A stretch of DNA of 24,610 bases. Source: Oscillospiraceae bacterium (lineage in GTDB: Bacteria > Bacillota_A > Clostridia > Oscillospirales > JAAYXM01). The stretch's first letter is position 1. Every line of letters starts with the position of its first letter. The stretch lies in the NCBI GenBank assembly GCA_017532355.1, contig JAFXJK010000012.1:1-24610 (forward strand), in the 5' to 3' direction. Under the pieces are notes generated by a model that saw only the letters and a program-made list of their open reading frames with translations, searched no databases and had not been told where the DNA came from. Below, one piece after another: positions 13,501 to 19,990 of the stretch. Made by a program: the position numbers and the translations under genes.

Positions 13501-14390
13501 TAGTCGGAAAAATAATCATCATTATATTCGTACGGCGCCCGGATGCTGTAATCGAATTTATCAGCACCCTCGGGAGCCTTGACTGCGAAGCCTGTCCAGA
13601 AAGCAACCTCTCCGTGTGCATTCTTATGCGGTTTGAGGTCTGTCATTGAAATTTCAACAGTGCTGTCATTTTCTCTTACATCGTAGCTCGTGTATATTTC
13701 AGCTTCAGGTGAAACATAATCGCATACATTTGCTTCTGTTACTTCAGCGCTTAATGTGTAGAGTTCAACATCATCGGTATCAATGAATGCGTACTCTCGC
13801 TTTGTTAAAGCGCTGCCGCTTTCATCAAACCACTGAAGGTCTACATAGCTTGCTGGATACTGCGCGTCGAAGTAGAAAGCAACGCCTTTTGTGCCTTCTG
13901 CATCAATGGTTTCGACATCAACATCTGTTCCGTAACTTCCCTCAAGAGAATAATCGAACTTCGCAGCACCCTCGGGAGCCTTGACTGCGAAACCTATCCA
14001 GAAAGCAACCTCTCCGTGTGCATTCTTATGCGGTTTGAGGTTTTTTGCTGCAATCTTGACTTCACCGTTATCGTCATAATCAACGCTGTAGCTGTCATAG
14101 ACAACAGCTTCGCTGTCGTTGAAGTCGCATACGTTTGCTTTTACTACTTCGGTTGAGAAGCCGAGCTCCTCACCCTTGTAGAGTTCCATTGTGATCTCGT
14201 CAAAGTTAACTGAGACTTCATCACCATCTGCAACACCGTCAAACTCGACAACACCGTTTGCAGGATCAAGAGTTGTGATCGAAATGTCTGTTTTTACAGG
14301 CTCATCTGCTGCAAAGGCCGTCAAGCCGAATGAACAGAGAAGAGCAACTGCACAAAAGATAGAGACTATTCTTTTAGAATTTGTGTACAT
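10527..14390 (-). CDS. Giant repeat-rich surface protein with three C-terminal SLH domains
   Basis: A 1287-residue secreted acidic protein. Residues 1-28 are a signal peptide with a likely cut after AFA. About six copies of one domain follow, at a period of roughly 140-160 residues; the best-kept part (LKPHKNAHGEVAFWTGFAVK-like, then APEGA and FDYS) is centred near residues 125, 260, 420, 568, 711 and 855. I cannot name this domain. Near residue 1050 a short stretch (TVEGWYD...LYVTF) resembles InlB-type B repeats, followed by an acidic linker. Three SLH domains (from about 1108, 1170 and 1230; SFTDVAENAWYY, FTDVPTNQYY) should bind secondary cell-wall polymer. I chose the ATG at 14390 because it gives a clean signal peptide and has AAAGGA upstream. 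No enzyme motif is seen. The promoter is overlapped by palindromes next to a divergent XRE gene. Confidence 0.88.
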   Translation of the reverse strand: MYTNSKRIVSIFCAVALLCSFGLTAFAADEPVKTDISITTLDPANGVVEFDGVADGDEVSVNFDEITMELYKGEELGFSTEVVKANVCDFNDSEAVVYDSYSVDYDDNGEVKIAAKNLKPHKNAHGEVAFWIGFAVKAPEGAAKFDYSLEGSYGTDVDVETIDAEGTKGVAFYFDAQYPASYVDLQWFDESGSALTKREYAFIDTDDVELYTLSAEVTEANVCDYVSPEAEIYTSYDVRENDSTVEISMTDLKPHKNAHGEVAFWTGFAVKAPEGADKFDYSIRAPYEYNDDYFSDYVSSGYNVNLETIDAEGTEGVAFYLNPEDFYYTEDGELFAEVNLTWCDADGNPIAASTYYTVDITDVGLYTIEDTFTKAVVRDYFNPDSETPVYADGTYNVSENNGTVEISMADLKLHKNANGEIGFWTGFAVKAPEGAEKFDYSIRSRRNYVSSGYNVNLETIDAEGTEGVAFYFDINDYWYFDYDKALAFVDLTWCDADGNPIAATNSYTVDLTDAECDWLEDSEIGLANVADFDSEDEVYTEGSYTVSADYDSVKIEMKGLKKHTNGNFAEGYWTGFSVKAPEGAKYYTYSFEGPESISQSSGFEELGENEDSVSFYVDAGDINAKNFLYIEWYSDDETPYTLIDKYLYPIDITGVELADVSPITAEAATIGCCETPSKVLFAEESYTAEIDGAKIKISADDLKAHVNGEGDRGAWVGVKFVAPENATTAKYVFASDMEDAMCDWLYESTSTVPADEASFYVNAFEPADEIKDVILIQWFDENGYALSNFGAYELDLSGVDFKVSDAAMTVEPAPIVNQDAPEVDTYYGEAEAELRNDVITVNADYIFEHNSDGAGYGYWLGFIGKVEGAKYLRYAFYDSDDYSPVLWHDANELAVDGQESFYVDASDPKDILKLQWFDENGDALTNVNTYTIAVSDSKYSDEDFFNVLFGNIKLTGADADKYNLVHDISYPINDNEYVDWMSTKDYVYADVQAWDEDSTVSYDGERYNVFFRDKDYSDGIDTVKITATRTGNYTVEGWYDLYSDTELSSATSFNANLDECYDLYVTFKKKTVSGGGALAAVDSENKKDETEDETDKTEQPIVPSVELSFTDVAENAWYYADVKTAVENGLMNGISASTFAPNANLTRAMFVTILYRAAGEPGITTYADFTDVPTNQYYASAVAWANANGIVNGVSETEFAPNANITREQMAAIIYRYGTAAGIAPASDNDISYTDADKISDYAKDAAKWTYNAGIILGNADGSFAPARTATRAEAATIFVRLLSLVK
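12978..13050 (-). repeat. Intragenic repeat, copy 1 of a 73-bp near-identical pair
   Basis: This stretch equals 13431-13503 except for one base. It encodes VSSGYNVNLETIDAEGTEGV and flanks in two successive domain copies. Identity at silent positions points to recent duplication or gene conversion. Confidence 0.85.
13431..13503 (-). repeat. Intragenic repeat, copy 2 of the 73-bp pair
   Basis: Partner of 12978-13050, 453 bases (151 codons) away, which is one domain period and keeps the frame. Confidence 0.85.
13562..13639 (-). repeat. Intragenic repeat, copy 1 of a 78-bp near-identical pair
   Basis: Matches 13964-14041 with two differences. It encodes the conserved KPHKNAHGEVAFW core through APEGA of domain 2. 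Confidence 0.85.
13964..14041 (-). repeat. Intragenic repeat, copy 2 of the 78-bp pair
   Basis: Partner of 13562-13639, 402 bases (134 codons) away, in domain 1; recombination between the two would keep the frame. Confidence 0.85.
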
Positions 14391-14478
14391 TGTTCGTTTT
14401 CCTTTCTTGTTTTGTTTTGGCTTTTGTTTTTTTGTAGAAATGCGCTGAAAACTATCCCCCAATCATATAATATTCCTA

Positions 14479-14510
14479 TTATGAATATTATATTCATAAG
14501 ATTTATGAAT
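14479..14510. promoter_or_regulatory. Two overlapping perfect palindromes (operator candidate)
   Basis: Arms TTATGAATAT (14479-14488) and ATATTCATAA (14490-14499) surround a single T. A second palindrome reuses ATTCATAA (14492-14499) and pairs it with TTATGAAT (14503-14510) across GAT. Three 8-bp half-sites thus lie across the -10 and spacer of the SLH gene promoter. The divergent XRE gene at 14557 is the obvious candidate for the binding protein. Confidence 0.65.
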
Positions 14511-14515
14511 GTCAA
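14487..14515 (-). promoter_or_regulatory. Consensus SigA promoter of the SLH protein gene
   Basis: On the minus strand, perfect TTGACA (14510-14515), a 17-bp spacer and perfect TATAAT (14487-14492). It gives a leader of about 90 bases with a T-rich plus strand and no evident riboswitch. Confidence 0.8.
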
Positions 14516-14556
14516 GAATTTTTTATGCAATAATAGAATATTGAGGAGTGGTGGAA

Positions 14557-14775
14557 ATGAAGAATTTGAAACTTGTTAGAGTAACAAAAGACTATACTCA
14601 GTTGAAGGTTCAGATGGAAACAGGAATAAGTCAAAGTGTTCTTTCAAAATATGAATGCGGAGAGCTTATGCCCACCAGTGAGAATCTTATGATACTTGCA
14701 AGGTTTTACGGAACAAGTGTCGATTTTCTTTTAGATATGACTGATGAGAAAAAGCCGTACCCACCTAAACGCTGA
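14557..14775 (+). CDS. Small XRE-family regulator divergent from the SLH gene
   Basis: A 72-residue single-domain helix-turn-helix protein. YTQLKVQMETGISQSVLSKY holds the two helices, with SQSVLSKYECG as the recognition part, and TSENLMILARFYGTSVDFLL is the usual C-terminal helix of the domain. There is no effector domain. I start it at the ATG at 14557, with GAGGAG eight bases upstream; the earlier in-frame GTG codons overlap that site. The protein very likely binds the palindromes at 14479-14510 and so controls the SLH gene and perhaps itself; this is inference from position. The gene ends at a terminator shared with gpr. Confidence 0.85.
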   Translation: MKNLKLVRVTKDYTQLKVQMETGISQSVLSKYECGELMPTSENLMILARFYGTSVDFLLDMTDEKKPYPPKR

Positions 14776-14778
14776 AAA

Positions 14779-14806
14779 AATCCTCTGCCACAATTGGCAG
14801 AGGATT
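14779..14806. terminator. Bidirectional terminator between XRE gene and gpr
   Basis: A 12-bp stem, AATCCTCTGCCA with TGGCAGAGGATT around CAAT, between the convergent stops at 14775 and 14809, with A- and T-rich flanks. Confidence 0.85.
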
Positions 14807-14808
14807 CT

Positions 14809-15696
14809 TTATGACAAAAATTCATCCATTTCTTCTATTGTAATGTCTTTTTGCAAAACCGTGTTTATCGCATAGCCGAGAATCCGCCCCATATCGGAGA
14901 TGTGGACGTCTATATCTTTTGGGGTAACGAGGAGCTTTTCGCTGTATTCAAAAAGCGTGCTCTGAGGGATGTCGATGCCTGAGCTCTCGGCAAAACCCTG
15001 AACGATGGTTGCGATGTTGACAACCGTCGGAACGCCCATTGCGATTACGGGAATCCCCATCGTATTACGGTTTATGGCAGAGCGCGCATTACCGACGCCG
15101 GAGCCCGGGACGATGCCCGTATCTGTTATCTGAACGGTCTTGCAAAGTCTTTCAAGACGCATCGAGGCGAGCGCGTCTATTACAATTATGCAGTCGGGAG
15201 AGATGCTTTCGACGACACCGCGGATAATTTCGCTGCTCTCAACGCCTGTCATTCCGAGTACTCCCGGGGAGAGCGCAGAGACCGCACGCATCTTCCCGAA
15301 AACCTCGGGAAGCGTATCCACGAGGTGGCGCGTTACCATTATATGAGAAATGGTTGATGCGCCGATTGCGTCGGGGGTTATCCCGCGGTTTCCGAGCCCT
15401 GCGACGAGAACTGTTCCGTTTCCCTTTGGAAGAAGTGCAGAAAGCTCCTTTGCAACAGCGCGGATGGCACGCGGAAAAACCTCAGCATCTCGCCTTGAGA
15501 TACCCTCAAGTTCAACCGTCGTATAAGTGCCGATGGGCTTGCCGAGCTTTTCTGCCCCCTCATTATCTAAAATTTCAACTCTTGAAACGTGAAAACCTTC
15601 TGTTTCAAAATCCTCGGCGGTGACACCGCGAAGAGATGCTTCATCGCGGCACACTTCACGCGCTTCCGAGGCAAGGTCTGTTCGTGCATTGTTCAA
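14809..15696 (-). CDS. gpr: Germination protease (spore protease GPR)
   Basis: A 295-residue aspartic-type endopeptidase made in the forespore as a zymogen. On germination it degrades the small acid-soluble proteins that coat spore DNA. The N terminus ARTDLASEA is the characteristic propeptide region, and VAGLGNRGITPDAIG and SALSPGVLGMTGVES are conserved GPR blocks. It is slightly shorter than many homologues. The start is a TTG at 15696, with GAGGTG eight bases upstream. It is divergent from rpsT, an arrangement kept in many Bacillota; spoIIP, often found after gpr, is not here. A forespore (SigG) promoter is expected but I could not find a clear one. Confidence 0.92.
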   Translation of the reverse strand: MNNARTDLASEAREVCRDEASLRGVTAEDFETEGFHVSRVEILDNEGAEKLGKPIGTYTTVELEGISRRDAEVFPRAIRAVAKELSALLPKGNGTVLVAGLGNRGITPDAIGASTISHIMVTRHLVDTLPEVFGKMRAVSALSPGVLGMTGVESSEIIRGVVESISPDCIIVIDALASMRLERLCKTVQITDTGIVPGSGVGNARSAINRNTMGIPVIAMGVPTVVNIATIVQGFAESSGIDIPQSTLFEYSEKLLVTPKDIDVHISDMGRILGYAINTVLQKDITIEEMDEFLS

Positions 15697-15778
15697 GTAA
15701 AAATCACCTCACACACAGTTTTAATCTTCGCAGATTTTATGCCCAATATACAAATTTTTGAAAATTTAAAAAAAACTC

Positions 15779-15807
15779 TTGATTTCTTTTAAATTAAATG
15801 GTAGAAT
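15779..15807 (+). promoter_or_regulatory. SigA-type promoter of rpsT
   Basis: TTGATT (15779-15784), a 17-bp spacer and TAGAAT (15802-15807), about 33 bases before the start codon. Confidence 0.7.
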
Positions 15808-15839
15808 AATTCGGTAACATAATTAAGGAGGTGGACGCT

Positions 15840-16100
15840 TTGCCCAATATTAAATCTGCTAAGAAGCGCGTTGAATTGACAAAAGTCTATGCAGCCCGCA
15901 ACCAAGCCGCCAAGTCGCAGCTTAAATCATCACTTAAAAAGTGCGAGGCCGCTATCGAGGGCGGCATCGACGCTCCGGCCGCTTACAATACTGCAGCACA
16001 GAGCATTGACATTGCAGCTCGTAAGGGTATTATCCATAAGAACTGCGCAGCTCGCAAGAAGAGCAAGATGGCAAAGAAGGCTAACGCTGCAAACGCTTAA
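15840..16100 (+). CDS. rpsT: 30S ribosomal protein S20
   Basis: An 86-residue basic protein of the small ribosomal subunit. The N terminus PNIKSAKKRV is the family signature, and the rest is Lys/Ala-rich helix ending in HKNCAARKKSKMAKK. The TTG at 15840 is the start: it gives the conserved MPNIKSAKKR and has GGAGGT seven bases upstream. A GTG three codons earlier is inside that site. It is monocistronic, with its own promoter and terminator, and divergent from gpr. Confidence 0.95.
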   Translation: MPNIKSAKKRVELTKVYAARNQAAKSQLKSSLKKCEAAIEGGIDAPAAYNTAAQSIDIAARKGIIHKNCAARKKSKMAKKANAANA

Positions 16101-16120
16101 GCTAATTTAACATTGACATA

Positions 16121-16150
16121 AAAAAACCTGCAGAAGTCTGCAGGTTTTTT
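16121..16150 (+). terminator. Terminator of rpsT
   Basis: A 13-bp stem, AAAAAACCTGCAG with CTGCAGGTTTTTT around AAGT, ends in a T-run. Confidence 0.9.
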
Positions 16151-16210
16151 TATTTTGCAAAAGTAAGAAAAAACAAATTGTAAATTTTGGCGCGTGAAAA
16201 GTCGTTTTAC

Positions 16211-16239
16211 TTGCAAGAAGAGAGAATTTGTTGTAAAAT
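16211..16239 (+). promoter_or_regulatory. Promoter of the rnf operon
   Basis: TTGCAA (16211-16216), a 17-bp spacer and TAAAAT (16234-16239), about 45 bases before rnfC. A TATAAT further down (16247-16252) lacks a good -35. Confidence 0.6.
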
Positions 16240-16284
16240 AAATATGTATAATCATTTGAAAGTTACAAATGCGAGGTGAAACAA

Positions 16285-17622
16285 ATGCCTTTTAAGTTCA
16301 GAGGAGGAATCCAGCTTGTATATCCCAAGCCTACGATGAACAAAGCCATCGAAGAGCTTGATCCTCCCTCGGAAATTATATTGCCGCTTCTTATGCATAA
16401 GGGAACTGTGTGCAGTCCTGTTGTCAAAGTGGGAGATTATGTAAAAATCGGCCAAAAGGTCGGAGACAGCTCGTCTCCTATGTCTGCTCCGATATTCTCT
16501 TCCGTGTCGGGTACGGTTACGGAGATTGCTCCCCGCCTTCATCCGAGCGGTGAGGAAGTTTTGTCCGTTGTTATAAAAAACGACTTTAAGGATGAGTGCG
16601 TTGAGGTTCTTCCCGTTCACGACAGATTCAGGTCGCTCGATGCGGAGGAGCTTGCCCGTATCGCGCGCGATGCAGGTATAGTAGGCCTTGGCGGAAGTGC
16701 ATATCCGCTTTCCGAGAAGATTCTCAATTCTTCGGGAAAGGTTGATACTCTTATCATAAACGGAGCTGAGTGTGAGCCGTATATAAGTGCGGATAACCGT
16801 ATTATGATTGAATATACGGAAGAGATGTACGCAGGCGCGACCGTGCTTGCTCATGCGCTCGGCATCAAGAATATCTGGCTTGCGGTGCAGTCTGATAAGG
16901 CCGGAGCTATAGCTGAGCTTCGCCGTTTTCTTGCCAAGAAGCCCGGCATAAAGCTTTGTGTTTTGCACACGCGGTATCCGCACGGTGCAGAAAAGCAGTT
17001 AATTGAATTCGTTACGGGAAGACAGGTTCCGCCTGAAGGCATGGCGTATGATGCCGCTGTGATAACCATAAACGTGTCCACAGCTGTTGCGCTTGCCCGT
17101 GCGGCAGGAGAGGGAGCAGCGCTTACAACGAGGGTTGTGACGGTGGCAGGCAGAGCAGTTGCAAACCCGAAAAACCTTCTTGTAAGAATAGGAACTCCGA
17201 TAAAAGACTTGTTCAAAGGCTGCGGAGGATTTCTTGAGCATCCGGATAAGATTATAATGGGTGGCCCTATGATGGGCAATTCCGTTTCGTCGCTTGAAGT
17301 TCCGGTTATAAAGGGAACAAACGGGCTTCTTGCTTTCTGCCGGGGAGAGGGAGAGAGCAAGCCGCAGACGGATTGCATCCATTGCGGTAAGTGTGTCGGC
17401 GTTTGTCCGATGAACCTTATGCCGTTCTGGATTCACCGCGCATATAAGTTCGGAAAGCTTTCGGAATGTGTGGAGCATAACGTTTCTGACTGCATAGAAT
17501 GCGGTTCGTGCGCATACGTTTGTCCGGCACGACTTTCGCTCGTTGCAGAATTTCGTACAATAAAGAAGAAGCTTTCGGAAAATTCTTTGGAGACTGTGGA
17601 GGAAAAAGCTGATGAAAATTAA
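16285..17622 (+). CDS. rnfC: Rnf complex subunit RnfC (NADH-binding, iron-sulfur)
   Basis: A 445-residue peripheral subunit of the Rnf ferredoxin:NAD+ oxidoreductase, the site of NAD(H) reaction on the cytoplasmic side. An N-terminal barrel-sandwich region is at about residues 30-90 (VGDYVKIGQKVGDSS), a Complex I 51-kDa-like FMN/NADH fold in the middle (VGLGGSAYPLSEKI, INGAECEPYISAD), then an SLBB-like part and two [4Fe-4S] motifs, CIHCGKCVGVCP (about 364) and CIECGSCAYVCP (about 402). ATG at 16285 follows GAGGTG; a GTG three codons earlier lies in that site. First gene of rnfCDGEAB, overlapping rnfD by 11 bases. No C-terminal extension is present. Confidence 0.95.
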   Translation: MPFKFRGGIQLVYPKPTMNKAIEELDPPSEIILPLLMHKGTVCSPVVKVGDYVKIGQKVGDSSSPMSAPIFSSVSGTVTEIAPRLHPSGEEVLSVVIKNDFKDECVEVLPVHDRFRSLDAEELARIARDAGIVGLGGSAYPLSEKILNSSGKVDTLIINGAECEPYISADNRIMIEYTEEMYAGATVLAHALGIKNIWLAVQSDKAGAIAELRRFLAKKPGIKLCVLHTRYPHGAEKQLIEFVTGRQVPPEGMAYDAAVITINVSTAVALARAAGEGAALTTRVVTVAGRAVANPKNLLVRIGTPIKDLFKGCGGFLEHPDKIIMGGPMMGNSVSSLEVPVIKGTNGLLAFCRGEGESKPQTDCIHCGKCVGVCPMNLMPFWIHRAYKFGKLSECVEHNVSDCIECGSCAYVCPARLSLVAEFRTIKKKLSENSLETVEEKADEN

Positions 17623-18655
17623 CAACAAGCAGTTTTTCATGTCTTCGTCTCCGCATATTCACACGGGAGACGATACTCGTGCAATAATGACTGATGTCAT
17701 CATTGCACTTGTCTTCCCACTCATTATGGCGATATACTTCTTTGGCTTTCGTGCGCTTGTGCTCACGGTGATTTCTGTGGTATCTGCCGTAGGTTTTGAG
17801 GCTCTTTATTGCAAGCTTGCGAAGAAAGCCTCAACGATAAGGGACCTTTCGGCGGTTGTCACGGGTATTCTGGTAGCGCTTTGCCTGCCGGTAGCAGTAC
17901 CGCTGTGGATGCCGATAGTGGGTTCTTTCTTTGCAATAGTCATTGTAAAAAAGCTTTACGGTGGCCTCGGCAAGAACTTTTTAAACCCTGCTCTTTCGGC
18001 TCAGGCGTTCCTTTTCTCGTGGCCTGCACTCGTCTCATTGTGGACGAAGCCGAGCCTTGGCAAAAATGCCGTTTCCGTATTCGGACACATCACGCGTGAG
18101 AATCTTGCGCCTGACGTTATCGCGTCGGTTACCCCCCTTGCAAAAATGAAGCTCGGAAATCTCCCCGTAACCGAGATAGGTGAGGTTATGAGGCTGCGTG
18201 ACGTTGCAATGGGAAATATCGCAGGCGCGATGGGAGAGGTTTCGGCTGTTGTCATCGTTGCAGCGCTTATATACCTTCTTGTTCGCCGCGTAATAACGCT
18301 GCATATTCCTGCGGCGTATGTACTGACGGTTGCAGTTCTTACATTCGTTTTTCCGCGCGGAGAAAACCCCGGACTCTGGTCACTTTACAGTGTGCTTTCG
18401 GGAGGACTTCTTTTCGGTGCGGTGTTTATGGCAACGGATTACACGACAAGTCCGACAACCCCAAAGGGAAGAATTGTTTACGGTATCGGATGTGGCGTTC
18501 TTACCGTTCTTCTGCGGTACTTCGGTGCATATAACGAGGGGGTAACCTTTGCAATTTTGACAATGAATCTCCTGACGTTCTTTATAGAGCGTGTCTGCCG
18601 TCCGCGTAGATTCGGACTGAAAAGGGAAAAGGCAGGTGCAGAAGATGAAGAATAA
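17612..18655 (+). CDS. rnfD: Rnf complex subunit RnfD (membrane flavoprotein)
   Basis: A 347-residue integral membrane subunit related to NqrB, with about nine to ten membrane segments. It carries a covalently bound FMN in the electron path across the membrane. The likely attachment Thr is Thr174 in DVIASVTPLAKMK, where Asp168 and the TPL context are kept but the residues before Thr (A-S-V) differ from the usual [S/T]-G-A. GLGKNFLNPAL and DYTTSPTTPKG are conserved family blocks. Start ATG at 17612 overlaps rnfC, indicating translational coupling; it overlaps rnfG by 11 bases at its end. Confidence 0.93.
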   Translation: MKINNKQFFMSSSPHIHTGDDTRAIMTDVIIALVFPLIMAIYFFGFRALVLTVISVVSAVGFEALYCKLAKKASTIRDLSAVVTGILVALCLPVAVPLWMPIVGSFFAIVIVKKLYGGLGKNFLNPALSAQAFLFSWPALVSLWTKPSLGKNAVSVFGHITRENLAPDVIASVTPLAKMKLGNLPVTEIGEVMRLRDVAMGNIAGAMGEVSAVVIVAALIYLLVRRVITLHIPAAYVLTVAVLTFVFPRGENPGLWSLYSVLSGGLLFGAVFMATDYTTSPTTPKGRIVYGIGCGVLTVLLRYFGAYNEGVTFAILTMNLLTFFIERVCRPRRFGLKREKAGAEDEE

Positions 18656-19385
18656 GATTAGTTTCAAAAAGCTTTTGCTCGCGCGAGGTTCAGCCAAGCT
18701 TTCAGATAATCAAAAGAAAGAAATTCTCGCTTCGGTTATTGTAATATCTGCGATTCTTATAATTGCAACGCTTCTTCTGGGCGTCGTTGCAAACCTCTTG
18801 GGCGGAATTGCGGAAAGAAACGCAAAAGCTTATGTGTTCGACGCGATGGAGCGTGTAATGCCGGCTGAGAATTATGAAAAATCAGAAATGCAGTTTGACG
18901 CGGCAACACGCATAAAGTCCCTTTATGAAGCAAAAAATGGCGATCAACTTGTAGGATATTGCGTCGAAACCGAGGCCAACGGATATAAAAACCCGATTCG
19001 GATTGTCGTCGGAGTTGATGCAAGCGGTGCTGTAACAAAGGTTGAAGTTTTGTCAATTGCTGAAACAAGCGGCTATAACAGCAAGATAAAAGACGAAGAC
19101 TTTCTTTCAAGCTTTAGCGGCAAAAATGAAGAACTCACAGTCGTCACCGGAAAGGCTGATACATCAGCGAAAATTGCCGCCGTATCAGGAGCTACCGTTT
19201 CTTCAAACGGTGTCAAGGAAGGCGTAAACCATGCTATTGCCGCGGTATCACAGATTCGCGCAGAGGCAGAGCAGAAGAGGCTTGAGGAAGAAAAACTTCA
19301 GAAGGAAAAAGAAGAACAGGCAAGGCTTGAAGCGGAAAAAGCGGCCGCTTCGGAAAATGCAGAAGCAGAGGAGGCGGCTGAATGA
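18645..19385 (+). CDS. rnfG: Rnf complex subunit RnfG (covalent FMN)
   Basis: A 246-residue subunit with one N-terminal membrane helix (about 29-55) and an extracytoplasmic FMN domain. SGATVSSNGV (181-190) contains the flavinylated Thr184. The Asp usually found three residues before the Ser of this ApbE recognition motif (Dxx[S/T]GAT) is Ala178 here. The last ~40 residues are a charged Glu/Lys/Ala helix, probably coiled, longer than in many RnfG proteins. The ATG at 18645 follows AGGTG; the in-frame GTG three codons before overlaps that site. It overlaps rnfD upstream and shares ATGA with rnfE downstream. Confidence 0.92.
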   Translation: MKNKISFKKLLLARGSAKLSDNQKKEILASVIVISAILIIATLLLGVVANLLGGIAERNAKAYVFDAMERVMPAENYEKSEMQFDAATRIKSLYEAKNGDQLVGYCVETEANGYKNPIRIVVGVDASGAVTKVEVLSIAETSGYNSKIKDEDFLSSFSGKNEELTVVTGKADTSAKIAAVSGATVSSNGVKEGVNHAIAAVSQIRAEAEQKRLEEEKLQKEKEEQARLEAEKAAASENAEAEEAAE

Positions 19386-19990
19386 AAAAGGTAGTAAGCT
19401 TTTTGAAAAACAGTGTCCTTTTTGAAAATCCCGTTCTTTCTCTCTTCGCAGGCATAACCCCACTTCTCGCAATGTCTACAAAGCTTCTTGACGGTTTGTT
19501 TATGGGGCTTTGCGCCATCATCTGTATTTTTGTTTCAACGCTTCTTTTCAGAGTGCTTCGTCGCTTTGTTTCAAGCAAGCTTCGTGATATTGTTTACATT
19601 CTCGCCTGCGCAAGTGTTGTTTCGCTCTGCGAGATACTCCTTCTTGCATTTTTGCCGTCTGTATATAAAAGTCTCGGCATATATCTTCCGCTTCTTTGTG
19701 TGAGCGGTCTTGTGTTCTCGCGTTCAAAGAAGTTTGAAAAGTCTGAGAGTGTCAAGGAATGTATGGTTGATGCGCTCACCTGCGGAATCGGCTTTTTTGT
19801 GACAATCGTTGCAATTTCCGTCGTCAGGGAGTTTTTCGGCAGAGGAACGGTTGCAGGTTTTACGGTCATACCGGAAAAGTATGCGGCTTCGCTTATTGCA
19901 GGACCTGTTGGAGGATTTATTCTTCTCGGAATCCTTGTGGCTGTATGCGGTAAGCTTTTGGAAGATAAAAAGAGTGAGGAGGGCAGATGA
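19382..19990 (+). CDS. rnfE: Rnf complex subunit RnfE
   Basis: A 202-residue integral membrane subunit, related to NqrD, with about six hydrophobic segments. ENPVLSLFAGITPLLAMS near the N terminus and DALTCGIGFFVTIVAISVVREFFG in the second half (family blocks holding conserved Cys residues) identify it. RnfE and RnfA together form the membrane core that carries a shared iron-sulfur centre and the ion path. The ATGA overlap with rnfG and the ATGA junction with rnfA indicate tight coupling. Confidence 0.93.
   Translation: MKKVVSFLKNSVLFENPVLSLFAGITPLLAMSTKLLDGLFMGLCAIICIFVSTLLFRVLRRFVSSKLRDIVYILACASVVSLCEILLLAFLPSVYKSLGIYLPLLCVSGLVFSRSKKFEKSESVKECMVDALTCGIGFFVTIVAISVVREFFGRGTVAGFTVIPEKYAASLIAGPVGGFILLGILVAVCGKLLEDKKSEEGR

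Noticed and set aside
12000..14300. CRISPR-like regular DNA repeats within 10527-14390
   Set aside because: The period is hundreds of bases, keeps one reading frame and reflects protein domains, not short repeats and spacers.
15697..15778. SigG promoter for gpr
   Set aside because: Expected from biology, but no GNATR with a correctly spaced CATNHTA was found; only a weak TAAAAT with poor -35.
16252..16983. Minus-strand open frame of 243 codons opposite rnfC
   Set aside because: The rnfC frame is unmistakable; the antisense product is Arg/His-rich with no recognisable domain.
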